Origin: an uncultured Alistipes sp.
GTDB lineage: Bacteria > Bacteroidota > Bacteroidia > Bacteroidales > Rikenellaceae
Length of the DNA stretch: 64,000 nucleotides
Direction: 5' to 3'
Assembly: GCA_944321765.1 (NCBI GenBank)
Contig: CALUMQ010000029.1
Span: 62,001-126,000, forward strand
The notes below the pieces were generated by a model that was not told where the DNA came from, ran no database searches, and saw only the letters and a list, made by a program, of their open reading frames with translations. The position numbers were made by a program, and so were the translations under genes. How positions within the stretch are numbered: the first letter of the stretch is position 1; every line of letters starts with the position of its first letter. Shown one piece after another: positions 16,765 through 25,737 of this stretch.

Positions 16765-17907
16765 CTACAGGCAGGCTTCGAGAATGCGGCGAGCCATGGC
16801 ACCGTCGACATTCTGCGCTTCGCCGTAATGCACACCCGAAGCATTGAAACGTCGCTCGATCTCGGCAATCGTCGCTTCGCCGATACCCTCCTCGGACAGG
16901 TGGGTCGAGAGTCCCAGCGAACGGAAGAACGCCTCGGTACGGGCCAATGTCGCCTCGATGCGCTCCTCTTCGGTACCTTCGGTAACGCCCCAGATTCGCG
17001 CCCCATACTGCAGCAGTTTTCCGCGTTTCTGATCCCGCAGCACGCGCAGCGTACCGTTGATAACGATCGCCAGCGTCGCGCCGTGCGTCAATCCGTGCAG
17101 CGCCGTCAATTCGTGTCCGATCATATGCGTCGCCCAGTCCTGCGTGACACCCATGCGGATCATGTCGTTCAGCGCCAGGGTGGCCGAAAGCATGTATTCG
17201 GACATCGTATCGTAGTCCCGTTCGTCGGAGAGTGCCTTCGGAGCCGTCTCAACCACCGTATGGAGGATACCCTCGGCCCAGCGATCCATCAGCAGCGACT
17301 GGCCCGGCGTGGTCATGTACTGCTCAAGTACGTGCACAAACGTATCGGCCAGACCGCAGGCGATCTGCCGCTTCGGGAGCGAAAAGAGAGTCTCGGGATC
17401 GAGAATCGAGAAGACCGGATAGTTGCTGTAAAAGGCATACTTCTCCTTGGTCTCATAACGCGAAATCACGGCTCCGCTGTTCATCTCCGAACCCGTGGCT
17501 GCCATCGTGAGCACCGTAGCCAGAGGCACCGTGCGATCGTAGCTCCCCTTGAGCACCAGGTCCCAGGCGTCGCCGTCGTAGAGTAGGCCTGCCGAAATGA
17601 GTTTCGTGCCGTCGATCACCGATCCGCCTCCCACGGCCAGCAGGAAATCGACTCCGTGCTCCTTGCCCAGAGCAATGGCCTTGCGCAACGTCTCAACGGA
17701 CGGATTGGCCTCGATACCCCAGAACTCGATAAAGTTGCGGCCTTCGAGGGCCTTCACCACCTGATCATAGACACCGTTGCGTTTCACGGAGCCGCCGCCA
17801 AAGGTGATCATGATGTGTTTATCGGCCGGAATGAGTTTCGGCAGGCGGGCGATCTCTCCCTTGCCGAAGACCAGCTTGGTAGGATTGTGATAGATGAAGT
17901 TGTTCAT
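16765..17907 (-). CDS. Iron-containing alcohol dehydrogenase (YqhD/butanol dehydrogenase-like)
   Basis: This 380-residue group III alcohol dehydrogenase begins MNNFIYHNPTKLVFGKG, the usual N-terminus of the YqhD/BdhA branch. It has the NAD(P) motif LLAVGGGSVIDGTK near 90-103 and the metal-binding region: GLADTFVHVLE (D and first H) and HMIGHELTALHGLTHGATLAI (further histidines). The expected reaction is NAD(P)H-dependent reduction of aldehydes to alcohols, with a possible detoxification role. Upstream open frame is rejected because it crosses the promoter and a terminator. Confidence 0.9.
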   Translation of the reverse strand: MNNFIYHNPTKLVFGKGEIARLPKLIPADKHIMITFGGGSVKRNGVYDQVVKALEGRNFIEFWGIEANPSVETLRKAIALGKEHGVDFLLAVGGGSVIDGTKLISAGLLYDGDAWDLVLKGSYDRTVPLATVLTMAATGSEMNSGAVISRYETKEKYAFYSNYPVFSILDPETLFSLPKRQIACGLADTFVHVLEQYMTTPGQSLLMDRWAEGILHTVVETAPKALSDERDYDTMSEYMLSATLALNDMIRMGVTQDWATHMIGHELTALHGLTHGATLAIVINGTLRVLRDQKRGKLLQYGARIWGVTEGTEEERIEATLARTEAFFRSLGLSTHLSEEGIGEATIAEIERRFNASGVHYGEAQNVDGAMARRILEACL

Positions 17908-17928
17908 AATAAAAAGTGTTTGGCTGTA

Positions 17929-17936
17929 CAAAGATA
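17929..17936 (-). promoter_or_regulatory. -7 box of the alcohol dehydrogenase gene
   Basis: Minus-strand TATCTTTG (17936-17929) lies 21 bases before the ATG. A -33 element is not clear. Confidence 0.5.
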
Positions 17937-17981
17937 CGAAAAGAATACCATTCCCCCTTGCGTCGCTAAAAACCTGCAGGC

Positions 17982-18016
17982 AAAAAAACGGGTCGACACT
18001 TTTCCGTGTCGACCCG
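17982..18016 (-). terminator. Terminator of the ppiD-containing operon
   Basis: An 11-bp perfect stem, CGGGTCGACAC with GTGTCGACCCG, has a 6-nt loop and a run of seven T on the minus strand. It closes the long block that begins at rng. Confidence 0.9.
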
Positions 18017-18079
18017 CTCTGTATTCCGAAGAGGTCTTCTCCGCAGGATTCCCCGCAAATCGCCTTCGGCAATCAGCTG

Positions 18080-20113
18080 TTAGAAATACTTGCCGCGCAG
18101 ATCCTGAATCTTGGCCATCTGCTGGATAGCCGGCATCACAAACTGCTGTGCCATGCTCTCGGCCGTTGCCTGGGCACGGACACGTTCACCCTCGGCAGTC
18201 TGCTTCTCGGCAGTCTGAATGTCGTTGACCTCGAAAACATAGACTCCCGAAAGGCCCTTGACAGGAGCCGAAACAACGCCCTTCTCCGAAGCAACGATAG
18301 CTCCTACAAGACGAGGCTCCAGAGCATTCACGCCGTTGACGTAGTAGGTGGCGAAATTCACATCCGAGAAGTCGGCAACCTCCGAGCCAAGGCTGGCAGC
18401 CTGCTCGTCGAGCGTCGTTCCCGAAAGCGACTTGACAATATAGTCATACTTCTTGTCGCGAAGAACCTGCGCACGAACCTGCGCCGCAACCTTCTCGAGC
18501 GAGGCGTACTTATCGTTATCAACCTCGGTCAGCATGGCTATCACGTAATCCTTGCCCACGCTGAAGATCTCCGACAGATCGCCCGGCTCGGCCCCATAGG
18601 CCCAACGGGCCACTTCACGCGAATCTTCCAGACCGCGAACCGTACGGTCGCCCTGCATGATCTGTGCAACACGCGGCGTGAGAGCAGCCGCCGATGCGGC
18701 ATCGGCAAAAGCCTCCGACGAACCCTTGGCATCCACCGAGAAGGTTCCGGCCTGACTGTGAACCGTGCGGCGCGTGGCATCCGAAGCCTCTACGGGATAG
18801 GTGATCGTAGCGATCTGCAGGTGCTTCGACGGTTTGTCGGCGCGGTACACCTGAATAAGCTGAATGGCGTCTCCGGCCGCAATCTTCACGATATCGCCCG
18901 CCTTGGCATTGGCAAGGGCATCTACGAATTCACCCGTGAACGACGAGAACGGGACAAGACCCACCTCTCCGCCGTTGGCCGCCGTAGCTTCGTAAACCGA
19001 ATACTGCATGGCCGTCTGCGCAAAGTCGGCACCGTTGCGGAGCGTCGTCAGCAGGCTGTCGGCCAGCGTCTCCTGCGTATAAGGCAGGACAATATGACGG
19101 ATGCCCAGCGTATCGGGAGCCATCTTCGAATCCACGACGCGCGACATCGTCCATTCGTTGTTCTTCAGAACCGGTCCGTACATCTTGTCGGCCATCAGGG
19201 CCTCCGACTCCTCGGCGGAGAGCTGTGCTCCCGAAACGTAGCTTTCCGAAACCTTGCCGCTACGGTTCGTACGGGCGAAGCTCTTGGGCTCGGCGGCCGC
19301 TGCAAACTCCCGGCCCGTCTCCATGGCGGTATTCTCCAGATCCTTGAGATCCTTCTCCGTGGGATCCACGGCAAATACCACATACGAAATCGTCCGCGAA
19401 GGGGTCTGCTTGAACATGTTCTTGTGGCTGTCGTAGTAAGCGCGCAGGTCGCTGTTCGAGACGTTCACCAGAGAATCGGGAACCGTCGAATAGCGCTTCC
19501 CGGCCCACTTGCCGGCAAAGGTGTTGTTGGCCGAAGCCACGCCCTGCTCCACCTCCAGCGTATTCACATAGACACCTCCCTTGATCAGGCCGGCATACTT
19601 CTGGAAAATACTCTCCATACGGATCTGATCGTTGAGCTGCGCCCAGGCACGTGCCGCCTCGGGATTCGTCTCCGCCTGCGCGAGGAACTGCCCGATGGCC
19701 TCCACGTTGAGCTGACCCGTACGGGGATCGGCAAAAGCGCTGTAAAGCGACTGCGAATACTGCTGACCGCTGAGAACCGACATGCGCTCGGGCTCCGTCA
19801 TGCGCAGGCCCACCTTCTCGAATCCGGGCGTAAGCACATACTTCGCGATAAGCGCCTGCCACGTGGCGTTGGCCAGCATCGCCGACTGCTCCTCGTCGCT
19901 CTCCTGCATGCCGCTCTGGTTCTTGACCTGCTCGTACTGCTCGTAATACTCCGAGTAATTGATTTTCTCACCGTCGATCACTCCGACACGGGGATCGTTC
20001 CCCGAGAAGCCCATTTCGGTCTTCAGCGAAAGAATGAATGCCAAGAGGGCCAATGCAATAATGATCGAAAGCAAAATGCCGAACTTGGTACGTAAAGTGT
20101 TTAAACTTGCCAT
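18080..20113 (-). CDS. ppiD: Peptidyl-prolyl isomerase, PpiD/SurA-N type
   Basis: This 677-residue periplasmic folding factor has one N-terminal signal-anchor helix (residues about 11-30). A SurA-N-like chaperone region follows (VGVIDGEKINYSEYYEQYEQ from about 43, through 200). A parvulin domain lies at about 335-435, containing GIRHIVLPYTQE and the GGEVGLVPFSSFTGEFVDAL segment, and a second helical region follows. This layout matches PpiD, which assists newly exported proteins at the inner membrane. It is the last gene of the coaX-to-ppiD block, with a -7-like box 40 bases upstream that suggests an extra promoter. Confidence 0.88.
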   Translation of the reverse strand: MASLNTLRTKFGILLSIIIALALLAFILSLKTEMGFSGNDPRVGVIDGEKINYSEYYEQYEQVKNQSGMQESDEEQSAMLANATWQALIAKYVLTPGFEKVGLRMTEPERMSVLSGQQYSQSLYSAFADPRTGQLNVEAIGQFLAQAETNPEAARAWAQLNDQIRMESIFQKYAGLIKGGVYVNTLEVEQGVASANNTFAGKWAGKRYSTVPDSLVNVSNSDLRAYYDSHKNMFKQTPSRTISYVVFAVDPTEKDLKDLENTAMETGREFAAAAEPKSFARTNRSGKVSESYVSGAQLSAEESEALMADKMYGPVLKNNEWTMSRVVDSKMAPDTLGIRHIVLPYTQETLADSLLTTLRNGADFAQTAMQYSVYEATAANGGEVGLVPFSSFTGEFVDALANAKAGDIVKIAAGDAIQLIQVYRADKPSKHLQIATITYPVEASDATRRTVHSQAGTFSVDAKGSSEAFADAASAAALTPRVAQIMQGDRTVRGLEDSREVARWAYGAEPGDLSEIFSVGKDYVIAMLTEVDNDKYASLEKVAAQVRAQVLRDKKYDYIVKSLSGTTLDEQAASLGSEVADFSDVNFATYYVNGVNALEPRLVGAIVASEKGVVSAPVKGLSGVYVFEVNDIQTAEKQTAEGERVRAQATAESMAQQFVMPAIQQMAKIQDLRGKYF

Positions 20114-20153
20114 ATAAAATCGTATTATTCGTTTTGGCGTTTTTTTGATCTGC

Positions 20154-20161
20154 CAAAGGTA
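20154..20161 (-). promoter_or_regulatory. -7 box upstream of ppiD
   Basis: Minus-strand TACCTTTG (20161-20154) lies between the corC-like stop and ppiD, in an AT-rich gap. No matching -33 at 19-21 bp. Confidence 0.45.
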
Positions 20162-20190
20162 GTAAAAATTCGCAAATAGACCTATATATA

Positions 20191-21453
20191 TTACAATTTT
20201 TTCACCCTTGCCAGCTCAATTCGCGAACGCGTCGTGCGCAGAATCCGCAGTTGAAGGTTGCCGATAACGACCGTCTCCCCCGAGGTGGGAATTCCTTCGT
20301 AGTGGTAGATGATGAATCCCGCAAGCGTATCGTATTCGCGACTCTCCTCAATGCCCAGCCCGTACTTCTCGTTGAGGTACTTCACCTCCAGCCGGCACGA
20401 AAAGACATATTCATTGTCACCCACCTGTTTCTCGATAAGTTCGGGAACATCATGCTCATCCTCGATCTCCCCGAAGATCTGCTCCAGAACATCCTCCAGC
20501 GAGATGATACCCGCCGTACCGCCGAATTCGTCGATCACCACGGCGATATACGACTTGTGTTTGATGAAGTTCTCCAGCATCTGCTGCAGAGGCATCGTCT
20601 CCGGGACGTAATGCACCTCCATCAGCACGTCGGACAGATGCGCCGGACGCGTGAAGAGGCTCTTCGAATTGATATAGCCGACGATATTGTCGATGGTTTT
20701 CCGCCACACGAAGATGCGCGAGAACTTCGTGTCAACGAAACGCTCCGTCAACTGCTCGATCGTCGTGGCGTCCAGGTCGACAGCCTCGACATCCACGCGC
20801 GGCACCATGCAGTCGCGAACCCGCAGGTCGGCAAAGTCCAGGGCGTTCTGAAACAACTTGAACTCGTGATCCGGCTCGGCATTCTGCTCCGGAACGCTCG
20901 AATCGAGCAGGGCCGCCAGATCCTCACGATTGAAACTCGGCGTAATGTTCTTCTCCTCGACACGCCGGCCGAACAGTCGCAGTATGCCGTGCGAGAGCAG
21001 GGTCGTGAAGCGCGCAATCGGATAGAGAATGATATAAAAAATGTAGATCACCGGAGCCAGCGTCCGATAATAGAAGTTGGGATTGTTCTTGAAGACCGAT
21101 TTGGGAAGAAATTCCGCAAAAAAGATGATGATAAGCGTCGAAATGGCCGTATCGGCAGCCACGGAACCGTTCTCCGCAAGACGCTCCCAGCCGCAGGCAC
21201 CGTAAACCGCCCGCAGCAGCTGCGACATGGCCAGCGAATAGACGACCAGAGCGATGTTGTTGCCTACGAGAATCGTGGTGATGTATTGTCCGGGGTGTGC
21301 CGAGAAGACCTCCGCAATGCGGTCGAACAGACGGCTCTGTTTGCGGTCTATCTCCAGTTTGAGGCGGTTCTTGCTCGTAAAGGCGATCTCCATGCCCGAA
21401 AAAAAGGCCGACAGGATCAACATCACCACGATCAATAAAACGACGGAAAGCAT
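20191..21453 (-). CDS. HlyC/CorC-family (CNNM plus CBS) membrane protein
   Basis: This 420-residue protein has an N-terminal CNNM/DUF21 membrane domain (helices near 1-22, 60-80, 95-115 and 135-155, with FFSGMEIAFTSKN and the family PKS motif in EFLPKSVF). A pair of CBS domains follows (MVPRVDVEAVDLDATTIEQ near 215 and VIDEFGGTAGIISLEDVLEQIFG near 295). The C-terminal CorC domain runs from about 345 to 420. Family members are linked to magnesium/cobalt efflux, though the direct activity is debated. The start is set at MLSVVLL because the upstream frame overlaps lptC. Confidence 0.9.
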   Translation of the reverse strand: MLSVVLLIVVMLILSAFFSGMEIAFTSKNRLKLEIDRKQSRLFDRIAEVFSAHPGQYITTILVGNNIALVVYSLAMSQLLRAVYGACGWERLAENGSVAADTAISTLIIIFFAEFLPKSVFKNNPNFYYRTLAPVIYIFYIILYPIARFTTLLSHGILRLFGRRVEEKNITPSFNREDLAALLDSSVPEQNAEPDHEFKLFQNALDFADLRVRDCMVPRVDVEAVDLDATTIEQLTERFVDTKFSRIFVWRKTIDNIVGYINSKSLFTRPAHLSDVLMEVHYVPETMPLQQMLENFIKHKSYIAVVIDEFGGTAGIISLEDVLEQIFGEIEDEHDVPELIEKQVGDNEYVFSCRLEVKYLNEKYGLGIEESREYDTLAGFIIYHYEGIPTSGETVVIGNLQLRILRTTRSRIELARVKKL

Positions 21454-21469
21454 GGGCAAGCAGGTTTGA

Positions 21470-22198
21470 TTATTTGGAATCTGACGATGAAACCCCGCGT
21501 TCGGGACGCCGACGCACCTCTTCGAGCGGCTTCTGCGGTGCCGTACGGTCGGCAGGTGACGGAGCGACGGCGGACGACGGCACATCGGTCCGCGAGGGCA
21601 CTGAATCCCGCGCCAGGCTATCGGTCGGGCGTTTCATCTCCACCTCCATACGCCCCTTCATACGTCGGAACCGCCAATCCTTGAACTCCTCGTCGGACTC
21701 GAAACCCTCGCCGACAAAGACGTCCCGGCCGTTGTTCTGAACGATCTTCGAATCGACGTTCGAATAGATCTTCTTCGTTCGGGCGTTCCAGAAAAGCTGC
21801 TGCGTATAGAGTGTCTTGCCGTCGGACTTCTCCACAACGACGTTGCCCTTCGCCTCCCACAGCTCCCGGTCAACGTAGTAGATGGCGTAGTTTGCCGTCA
21901 GCACGGCATCGACATCCGTAAGCGAGTCGTTTTTATAGGTCGTGATCTTGATGCCCTTGGGAAACTCCCGATAGGGCTCGCGCGCCAGCGTATATCCCTC
22001 GAGCAGCGGAGTGACGAAATGGTAGGACTTGCGGCCGTTCTGCGAATTGACGATCGACAGATTCTCACTGTATTCGGTCATCAACGACTCGGCATTCCCC
22101 GAATCCGCGGGCTCCTCCCCGCCGCACGAAAATAGCAAGATAGCACTCCCCGCCATGGAGAGTGCTACCCGAAAATATCTTGCCACAGATCTTCCCAT
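21470..22198 (-). CDS. lptC: LPS export periplasmic protein LptC (lipoprotein form)
   Basis: This 242-residue protein starts with a lipoprotein signal ending LLFSC (cysteine near 25), then a beta-jellyroll OstA/LptC region. Typical segments are LLEGYTLAREPYREFPKGIKI and YVDRELWEAKGNVVVEKSDGKTLYTQQLFW, with a poly-S/P basic tail. LptC passes LPS from the LptBFG transporter to the periplasmic bridge. Bacteroidetes LptC is commonly a lipoprotein. It sits between the TPR gene and the corC-like gene with gaps of 24 and 16 bases. A near-CIRCE inverted repeat lies within its signal-peptide codons. Confidence 0.85.
   Translation of the reverse strand: MGRSVARYFRVALSMAGSAILLFSCGGEEPADSGNAESLMTEYSENLSIVNSQNGRKSYHFVTPLLEGYTLAREPYREFPKGIKITTYKNDSLTDVDAVLTANYAIYYVDRELWEAKGNVVVEKSDGKTLYTQQLFWNARTKKIYSNVDSKIVQNNGRDVFVGEGFESDEEFKDWRFRRMKGRMEVEMKRPTDSLARDSVPSRTDVPSSAVAPSPADRTAPQKPLEEVRRRPERGVSSSDSK
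22141..22167. other. CIRCE-like inverted repeat inside lptC
   Basis: TAGCACTC (22141-22148) and GAGTGCTA (22160-22167) are the arms of the HrcA-binding CIRCE element, but with an 11-bp spacer instead of 9. It lies about 35 nt inside the lptC coding region, where it would also fold as an mRNA hairpin. Confidence 0.35.
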
Positions 22199-22222
22199 CG
22201 CAAAAAGTCTTCTGCCGGAAGA

Positions 22223-23557
22223 TTAGCGCGGACGTACGGTCGTTACCACACCTGCAGCGGTACCGCAAGTTACCGTATAGCGGGCTCCTTCAGACAGCTC
22301 GTTGAAGAAGCACTCCTCGGCGTTGGGGAAACCGTTGCGGAAAGCGGACAACGACTTCTTGGCCGGCTCGACGTACTCGGAATCCCCCGGAAGCAGTTCG
22401 AGAGCCTTGGCCATCGTGTCGTAGGCTGCCCAATAGACGGCCTGGCCGGCAAAACCGCCGCAGGATGCGGCCGACGAGGCATAGCACTGAGCCAGCACGA
22501 AGTAGGGAACACCGTCCTCGGGATTCAGATCCCGAGCCTGACGCGCCGCAGCGGCAGCATCCGAAATCTCGTTGGCGGCAAGGCCCACCAAAGCGATGCG
22601 CACGAGCAGCAGCTGACGCTCGGCAGGATCCTGTTCTACGGCCAGCGCCTCGTTCAGATAGGTCTTGGCCTTGGTGAAGTCGCCTTTGTTCTGGAATGCC
22701 TGAGCCAGGAACATCGCCGTCTCCGACGAAGGCTTGATCTGATAGTATTTCTCGGCCGTCGTGAAGTAAAACTCGCTGTCACAATTCGCACGCGACATCA
22801 GACCCACAGCCTGCGAAAGCAGCGCCTCGTCATCGGGAGCGGCGGCAAGCTTCGCACTGAAGAGCGCTTCGAGATTCTCGCAACTGGCGGCACCGCTCAA
22901 TCCGAAGGCTGCATCAAACTGATCCTTGTACTCCGCAGCTGCCGGATTGTTGTCGAAATAGGGGGCCAGACGCTCGTACTCCGAGAGCACCTCGTCGGGC
23001 ATCACCTCGTCGGTGTTCTTGTAATCCTCGCAAAGGTTGGCAAAGTAGATGGCAACCGTCTCGGGATCCGTCTGTGCGCCGCCGACCTCGATCGCCTTGC
23101 GGAAGGCCTCGCGGATACCCGCACGGTCATTGGGGCAGTAGGTCATGTATTCACGCGCCTTGCGGTCCAGAATATAGGCCGAACCGCGCTTGGCATGATC
23201 CCCGAAATACTCGTTGCGCAGATCGTAAAGCAGCATCAGCGAGTCAACATACATTTTTTTCTCATCGAGGCTCTTGGCACGATTGATCTTGTTCTTGTAG
23301 AGCGTGATGCCGCGCACGAAGGTATTTTCCGAAGCCTTCGGGCACTTGGCCAGCAACTCCTGAAGATAGCGCGTCGCTCCATCGTAATCCTTATTGTCAC
23401 AGGCCTCCTTGAAGAAGTTACTGTTCAGAATGTTCTGCTGCCGCTCCTCGGGTGTATCACCCCAGATAGCATACTTAGGGTCGCTGAAATCCTGCGCGTA
23501 CGTTGCAACTGCCATGAACGCACATGCCGCAGAAAGCAAAAACTTAAACTTTTTCAT
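22223..23557 (-). CDS. Periplasmic TPR-repeat protein
   Basis: This 444-residue protein has a signal peptide (cleavage near TYA-QD, residue 21). Helical tetratricopeptide-like repeats fill the rest, clearest at about 285-370 (AEKYYQIKPSSETAMFLAQA, FTKAKTYLNEALAVEQDPAE, AAAARQARDLNPEDGVPYFV). It belongs to a Bacteroidales family found between an outer-membrane barrel and lptC. It likely scaffolds envelope assembly, but no specific function is established. Several cysteine pairs (SAASC, ANCDS, AEECF) suggest periplasmic disulfides. Confidence 0.75.
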   Translation of the reverse strand: MKKFKFLLSAACAFMAVATYAQDFSDPKYAIWGDTPEERQQNILNSNFFKEACDNKDYDGATRYLQELLAKCPKASENTFVRGITLYKNKINRAKSLDEKKMYVDSLMLLYDLRNEYFGDHAKRGSAYILDRKAREYMTYCPNDRAGIREAFRKAIEVGGAQTDPETVAIYFANLCEDYKNTDEVMPDEVLSEYERLAPYFDNNPAAAEYKDQFDAAFGLSGAASCENLEALFSAKLAAAPDDEALLSQAVGLMSRANCDSEFYFTTAEKYYQIKPSSETAMFLAQAFQNKGDFTKAKTYLNEALAVEQDPAERQLLLVRIALVGLAANEISDAAAAARQARDLNPEDGVPYFVLAQCYASSAASCGGFAGQAVYWAAYDTMAKALELLPGDSEYVEPAKKSLSAFRNGFPNAEECFFNELSEGARYTVTCGTAAGVVTTVRPR

Positions 23558-23600
23558 CGGTCAGATTAATTTTTGTTATGAGAATTCCTTTTCGTCTTCA

Positions 23601-24980
23601 TCAATCGTATTTGGGACGCATGAACCAATATTCGCCGTTCTCCTGTCCCGCAAAGAGCGTAAATCCGACAGCGATCTTGAAATATTGCTGGCGCACCAGT
23701 CCCAGACGGTCGGCGACGTTGTACCCCCGACGCCCGTATTCGATACCCACATCGAAAGCCGACACCGCCCACAACTTCACGGGAATGCCGATACCGGCCG
23801 TCACGGCCCACTGCGAAAGCCGGTTGCCGTTGAACGTCTGGTTGTGCGTCCCGTAACGGAATCCCGCGCGGTAGGAGAAGCGTTTGAGGAAGTTGCGGAT
23901 ATCGTAACGGTTGGGCGTAAACTCCACGCCCGCCTTGATCGTACTCGTATTCGTATAGGCCACCTCGTACTGAAGCTTGTCGGCCCCCGAGCTCGTGGTT
24001 CCCGTCATCTCGGAACCCCGGTTGCCACCGGCCCAGTTCTGATAAACGTAATCCACGCCGAACGACCATTTGGCCGTCTGGTAATAGATTCCGGCGTTTA
24101 TCTGACGCGGCAGCACCAGCTTCATGTGCGTCGTGTCGCCCTTGATCGTCGAATAGTTCACATCGGCACTGTAGATCCGGTTGGTAACCTCCGGATTGAG
24201 GTCTCCGCCGAAGTCATAGGCCGCGCCGATGGTCAGAATACGCCGCTGGTTGATGATCGGGCTCCACTGCACTCCCACCTGGCCCTTGACACTCGAAATC
24301 GCATAGCTGCTGATACCCGTCGTCGTCACCGGGCTCCCTTCGCCCGTAATGGACGTCGGGGTCATGACAAACGTCCGGTCGATGGAACCCCAGTAGTACT
24401 GAAAAGCCGCACCGATGGAGAATCCCTTGAAGAGCTCCCAGCCCATACCGAGCTTGACCTCCGTCAGGTCACCTTCGCCCTGATAGGTATACTGCACATT
24501 TCCCACCTCGCCGAACACAGGATCCGTCGGATCGTATTCATGGTAGTACTTCGTGCGGTAGCCCACCGAACTGTAGGGCGTGAGGCTGAAGCCCAGGCCC
24601 AGCCCCTTGGCCACCGGAAGCTGGAAAGCGATGTCGTGGAAATTGAACGTATTGTAGGTCGTCCGCTTGGCCGAATTGTCGATCGTCTGGGAGTTGTAGT
24701 AGTTCTGGCCTTCGAGCCCGAAGTTGAAGAGAAAGGTCTTCGGCTGCGCGGCGCAGAATGCCGCGGGGTTCAGCAGATTGACTACACCCGTCGAACGCAT
24801 GGCGACACCCACTCCGCCCATCGATCGCATCTGCAGTGTTCCGGGCGTATTCACCTCTCCGATACCGTACATCGTATAGGGGGAGAATGCGTTGATACTG
24901 CTTGTCTGGGCCGCGACGCCCAGGGGTAACAGCACCGCGACGGCGACAAGAAGTTTAATCAAGGGGTTCTTCACTTGCAT
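23601..24980 (-). CDS. Outer-membrane barrel protein of the coaX-lptC cluster (FadL/OmpP1-like)
   Basis: This 459-residue protein has a signal peptide (cleavage after GVAA, residue 24). Its N-terminus, INAFSPYTMYGIGEVNTPGTLQMRSMGGVGVAMR, is typical of a conserved Bacteroidetes outer-membrane family. It is followed by amphipathic beta-strands and ends RPKYD. Early NLLNPAAF resembles FadL/OmpP1-type barrels. Ligand unknown. The gene overlaps the 3' end of coaX by 26 bases and has a candidate promoter inside coaX at 25029-25058. Confidence 0.75.
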   Translation of the reverse strand: MQVKNPLIKLLVAVAVLLPLGVAAQTSSINAFSPYTMYGIGEVNTPGTLQMRSMGGVGVAMRSTGVVNLLNPAAFCAAQPKTFLFNFGLEGQNYYNSQTIDNSAKRTTYNTFNFHDIAFQLPVAKGLGLGFSLTPYSSVGYRTKYYHEYDPTDPVFGEVGNVQYTYQGEGDLTEVKLGMGWELFKGFSIGAAFQYYWGSIDRTFVMTPTSITGEGSPVTTTGISSYAISSVKGQVGVQWSPIINQRRILTIGAAYDFGGDLNPEVTNRIYSADVNYSTIKGDTTHMKLVLPRQINAGIYYQTAKWSFGVDYVYQNWAGGNRGSEMTGTTSSGADKLQYEVAYTNTSTIKAGVEFTPNRYDIRNFLKRFSYRAGFRYGTHNQTFNGNRLSQWAVTAGIGIPVKLWAVSAFDVGIEYGRRGYNVADRLGLVRQQYFKIAVGFTLFAGQENGEYWFMRPKYD

Positions 24981-25737
24981 TATACTCTAAAATTCTATTC
25001 AGTCCGCTAAAGACCAGATTACAATTTGCAAATATCGTATTTTTAATTCTTTTCGCAAAGAGTTTTGCGTCTCCGCCGGTAAAAATTACCAACAAATTCT
25101 CGATTTCCCCGCTCATCCGATCGATATATCCTTCGATTTCGAAGCTCAGCGAGTTCATGACGCCCCACTCCACGGCCTCCTCGGTCGTAAGCCCCAGCAG
25201 CCCCTCGCTCGGCGTCGGGGAGCACATCGGCAACCGCGCCGTATAGTCGTGCAGAGCCCGAAAACGCATCTGCATCCCCGCCGAGATGCAGCCGCCCCGA
25301 TAGACGCCGTCGGAGGATACCAGATCGATCGTAACGGCCGTCCCGAAGTCGACGATCAGCACATTCCGTCCCGGATAGAGCGTCGCGGCCCCCACGGCAG
25401 CGGCCAGCCGGTCGCGGCCCAGCGTGGCAGGCGTACGGTAGGCATTGCCGATCGGAACGGGCGTCTGCGCCGTGAACTCCAGCAGCGAATCGCAACGCTG
25501 ACGGACAACGGAGAGGATCTCATCCACCTCGCCGCGTGTCGACGAGACGATGGCCCGCGCATAGCGGGAACCCTCTGACGATGCCTCACAGACACCCCGG
25601 GCGGCAAGCGCCTCGGCATGCAGTTCGTCCAGCTGTCTGACCTGCAAACGGGTCACAGCACACTGCGCAGCCATGCCCCGGGCATCGAAAACAGCAAGTT
25701 TTACCAGCGTGTTACCTATGTCAACGATCAGATTCAA
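24955..25737 (-). CDS. coaX: Type III pantothenate kinase
   Basis: This 260-residue ASKHA-fold enzyme phosphorylates pantothenate, the first step of CoA synthesis. The N-terminal phosphate motif NLIVDIGNTLVKLAVFD (residues 2-18) fixes the start, which is a TTG codon overlapping the mfd TGA stop as TTGA. Other landmarks are RTPATLGRDRLAAAVGA near 92-108 and NVLIVDFGTAVTIDLV near 116-131, with the catalytic aspartate, and GGCISAGMQMR. Both ends overlap neighbours: 4 bases with mfd and 26 with the barrel gene. Confidence 0.93.
   Translation of the reverse strand: MNLIVDIGNTLVKLAVFDARGMAAQCAVTRLQVRQLDELHAEALAARGVCEASSEGSRYARAIVSSTRGEVDEILSVVRQRCDSLLEFTAQTPVPIGNAYRTPATLGRDRLAAAVGAATLYPGRNVLIVDFGTAVTIDLVSSDGVYRGGCISAGMQMRFRALHDYTARLPMCSPTPSEGLLGLTTEEAVEWGVMNSLSFEIEGYIDRMSGEIENLLVIFTGGDAKLFAKRIKNTIFANCNLVFSGLNRILEYNASEEPLD
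25029..25058 (-). promoter_or_regulatory. Promoter candidate inside the 3' end of coaX
   Basis: On the minus strand, GATATTTG (25036-25029), one mismatch from TAnnTTTG, lies 19 bp from TTG (25058-25056). The patch is AT-rich in an otherwise GC-rich gene. It could transcribe the barrel-TPR-lptC-corC-ppiD genes independently of coaX. Confidence 0.45.
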
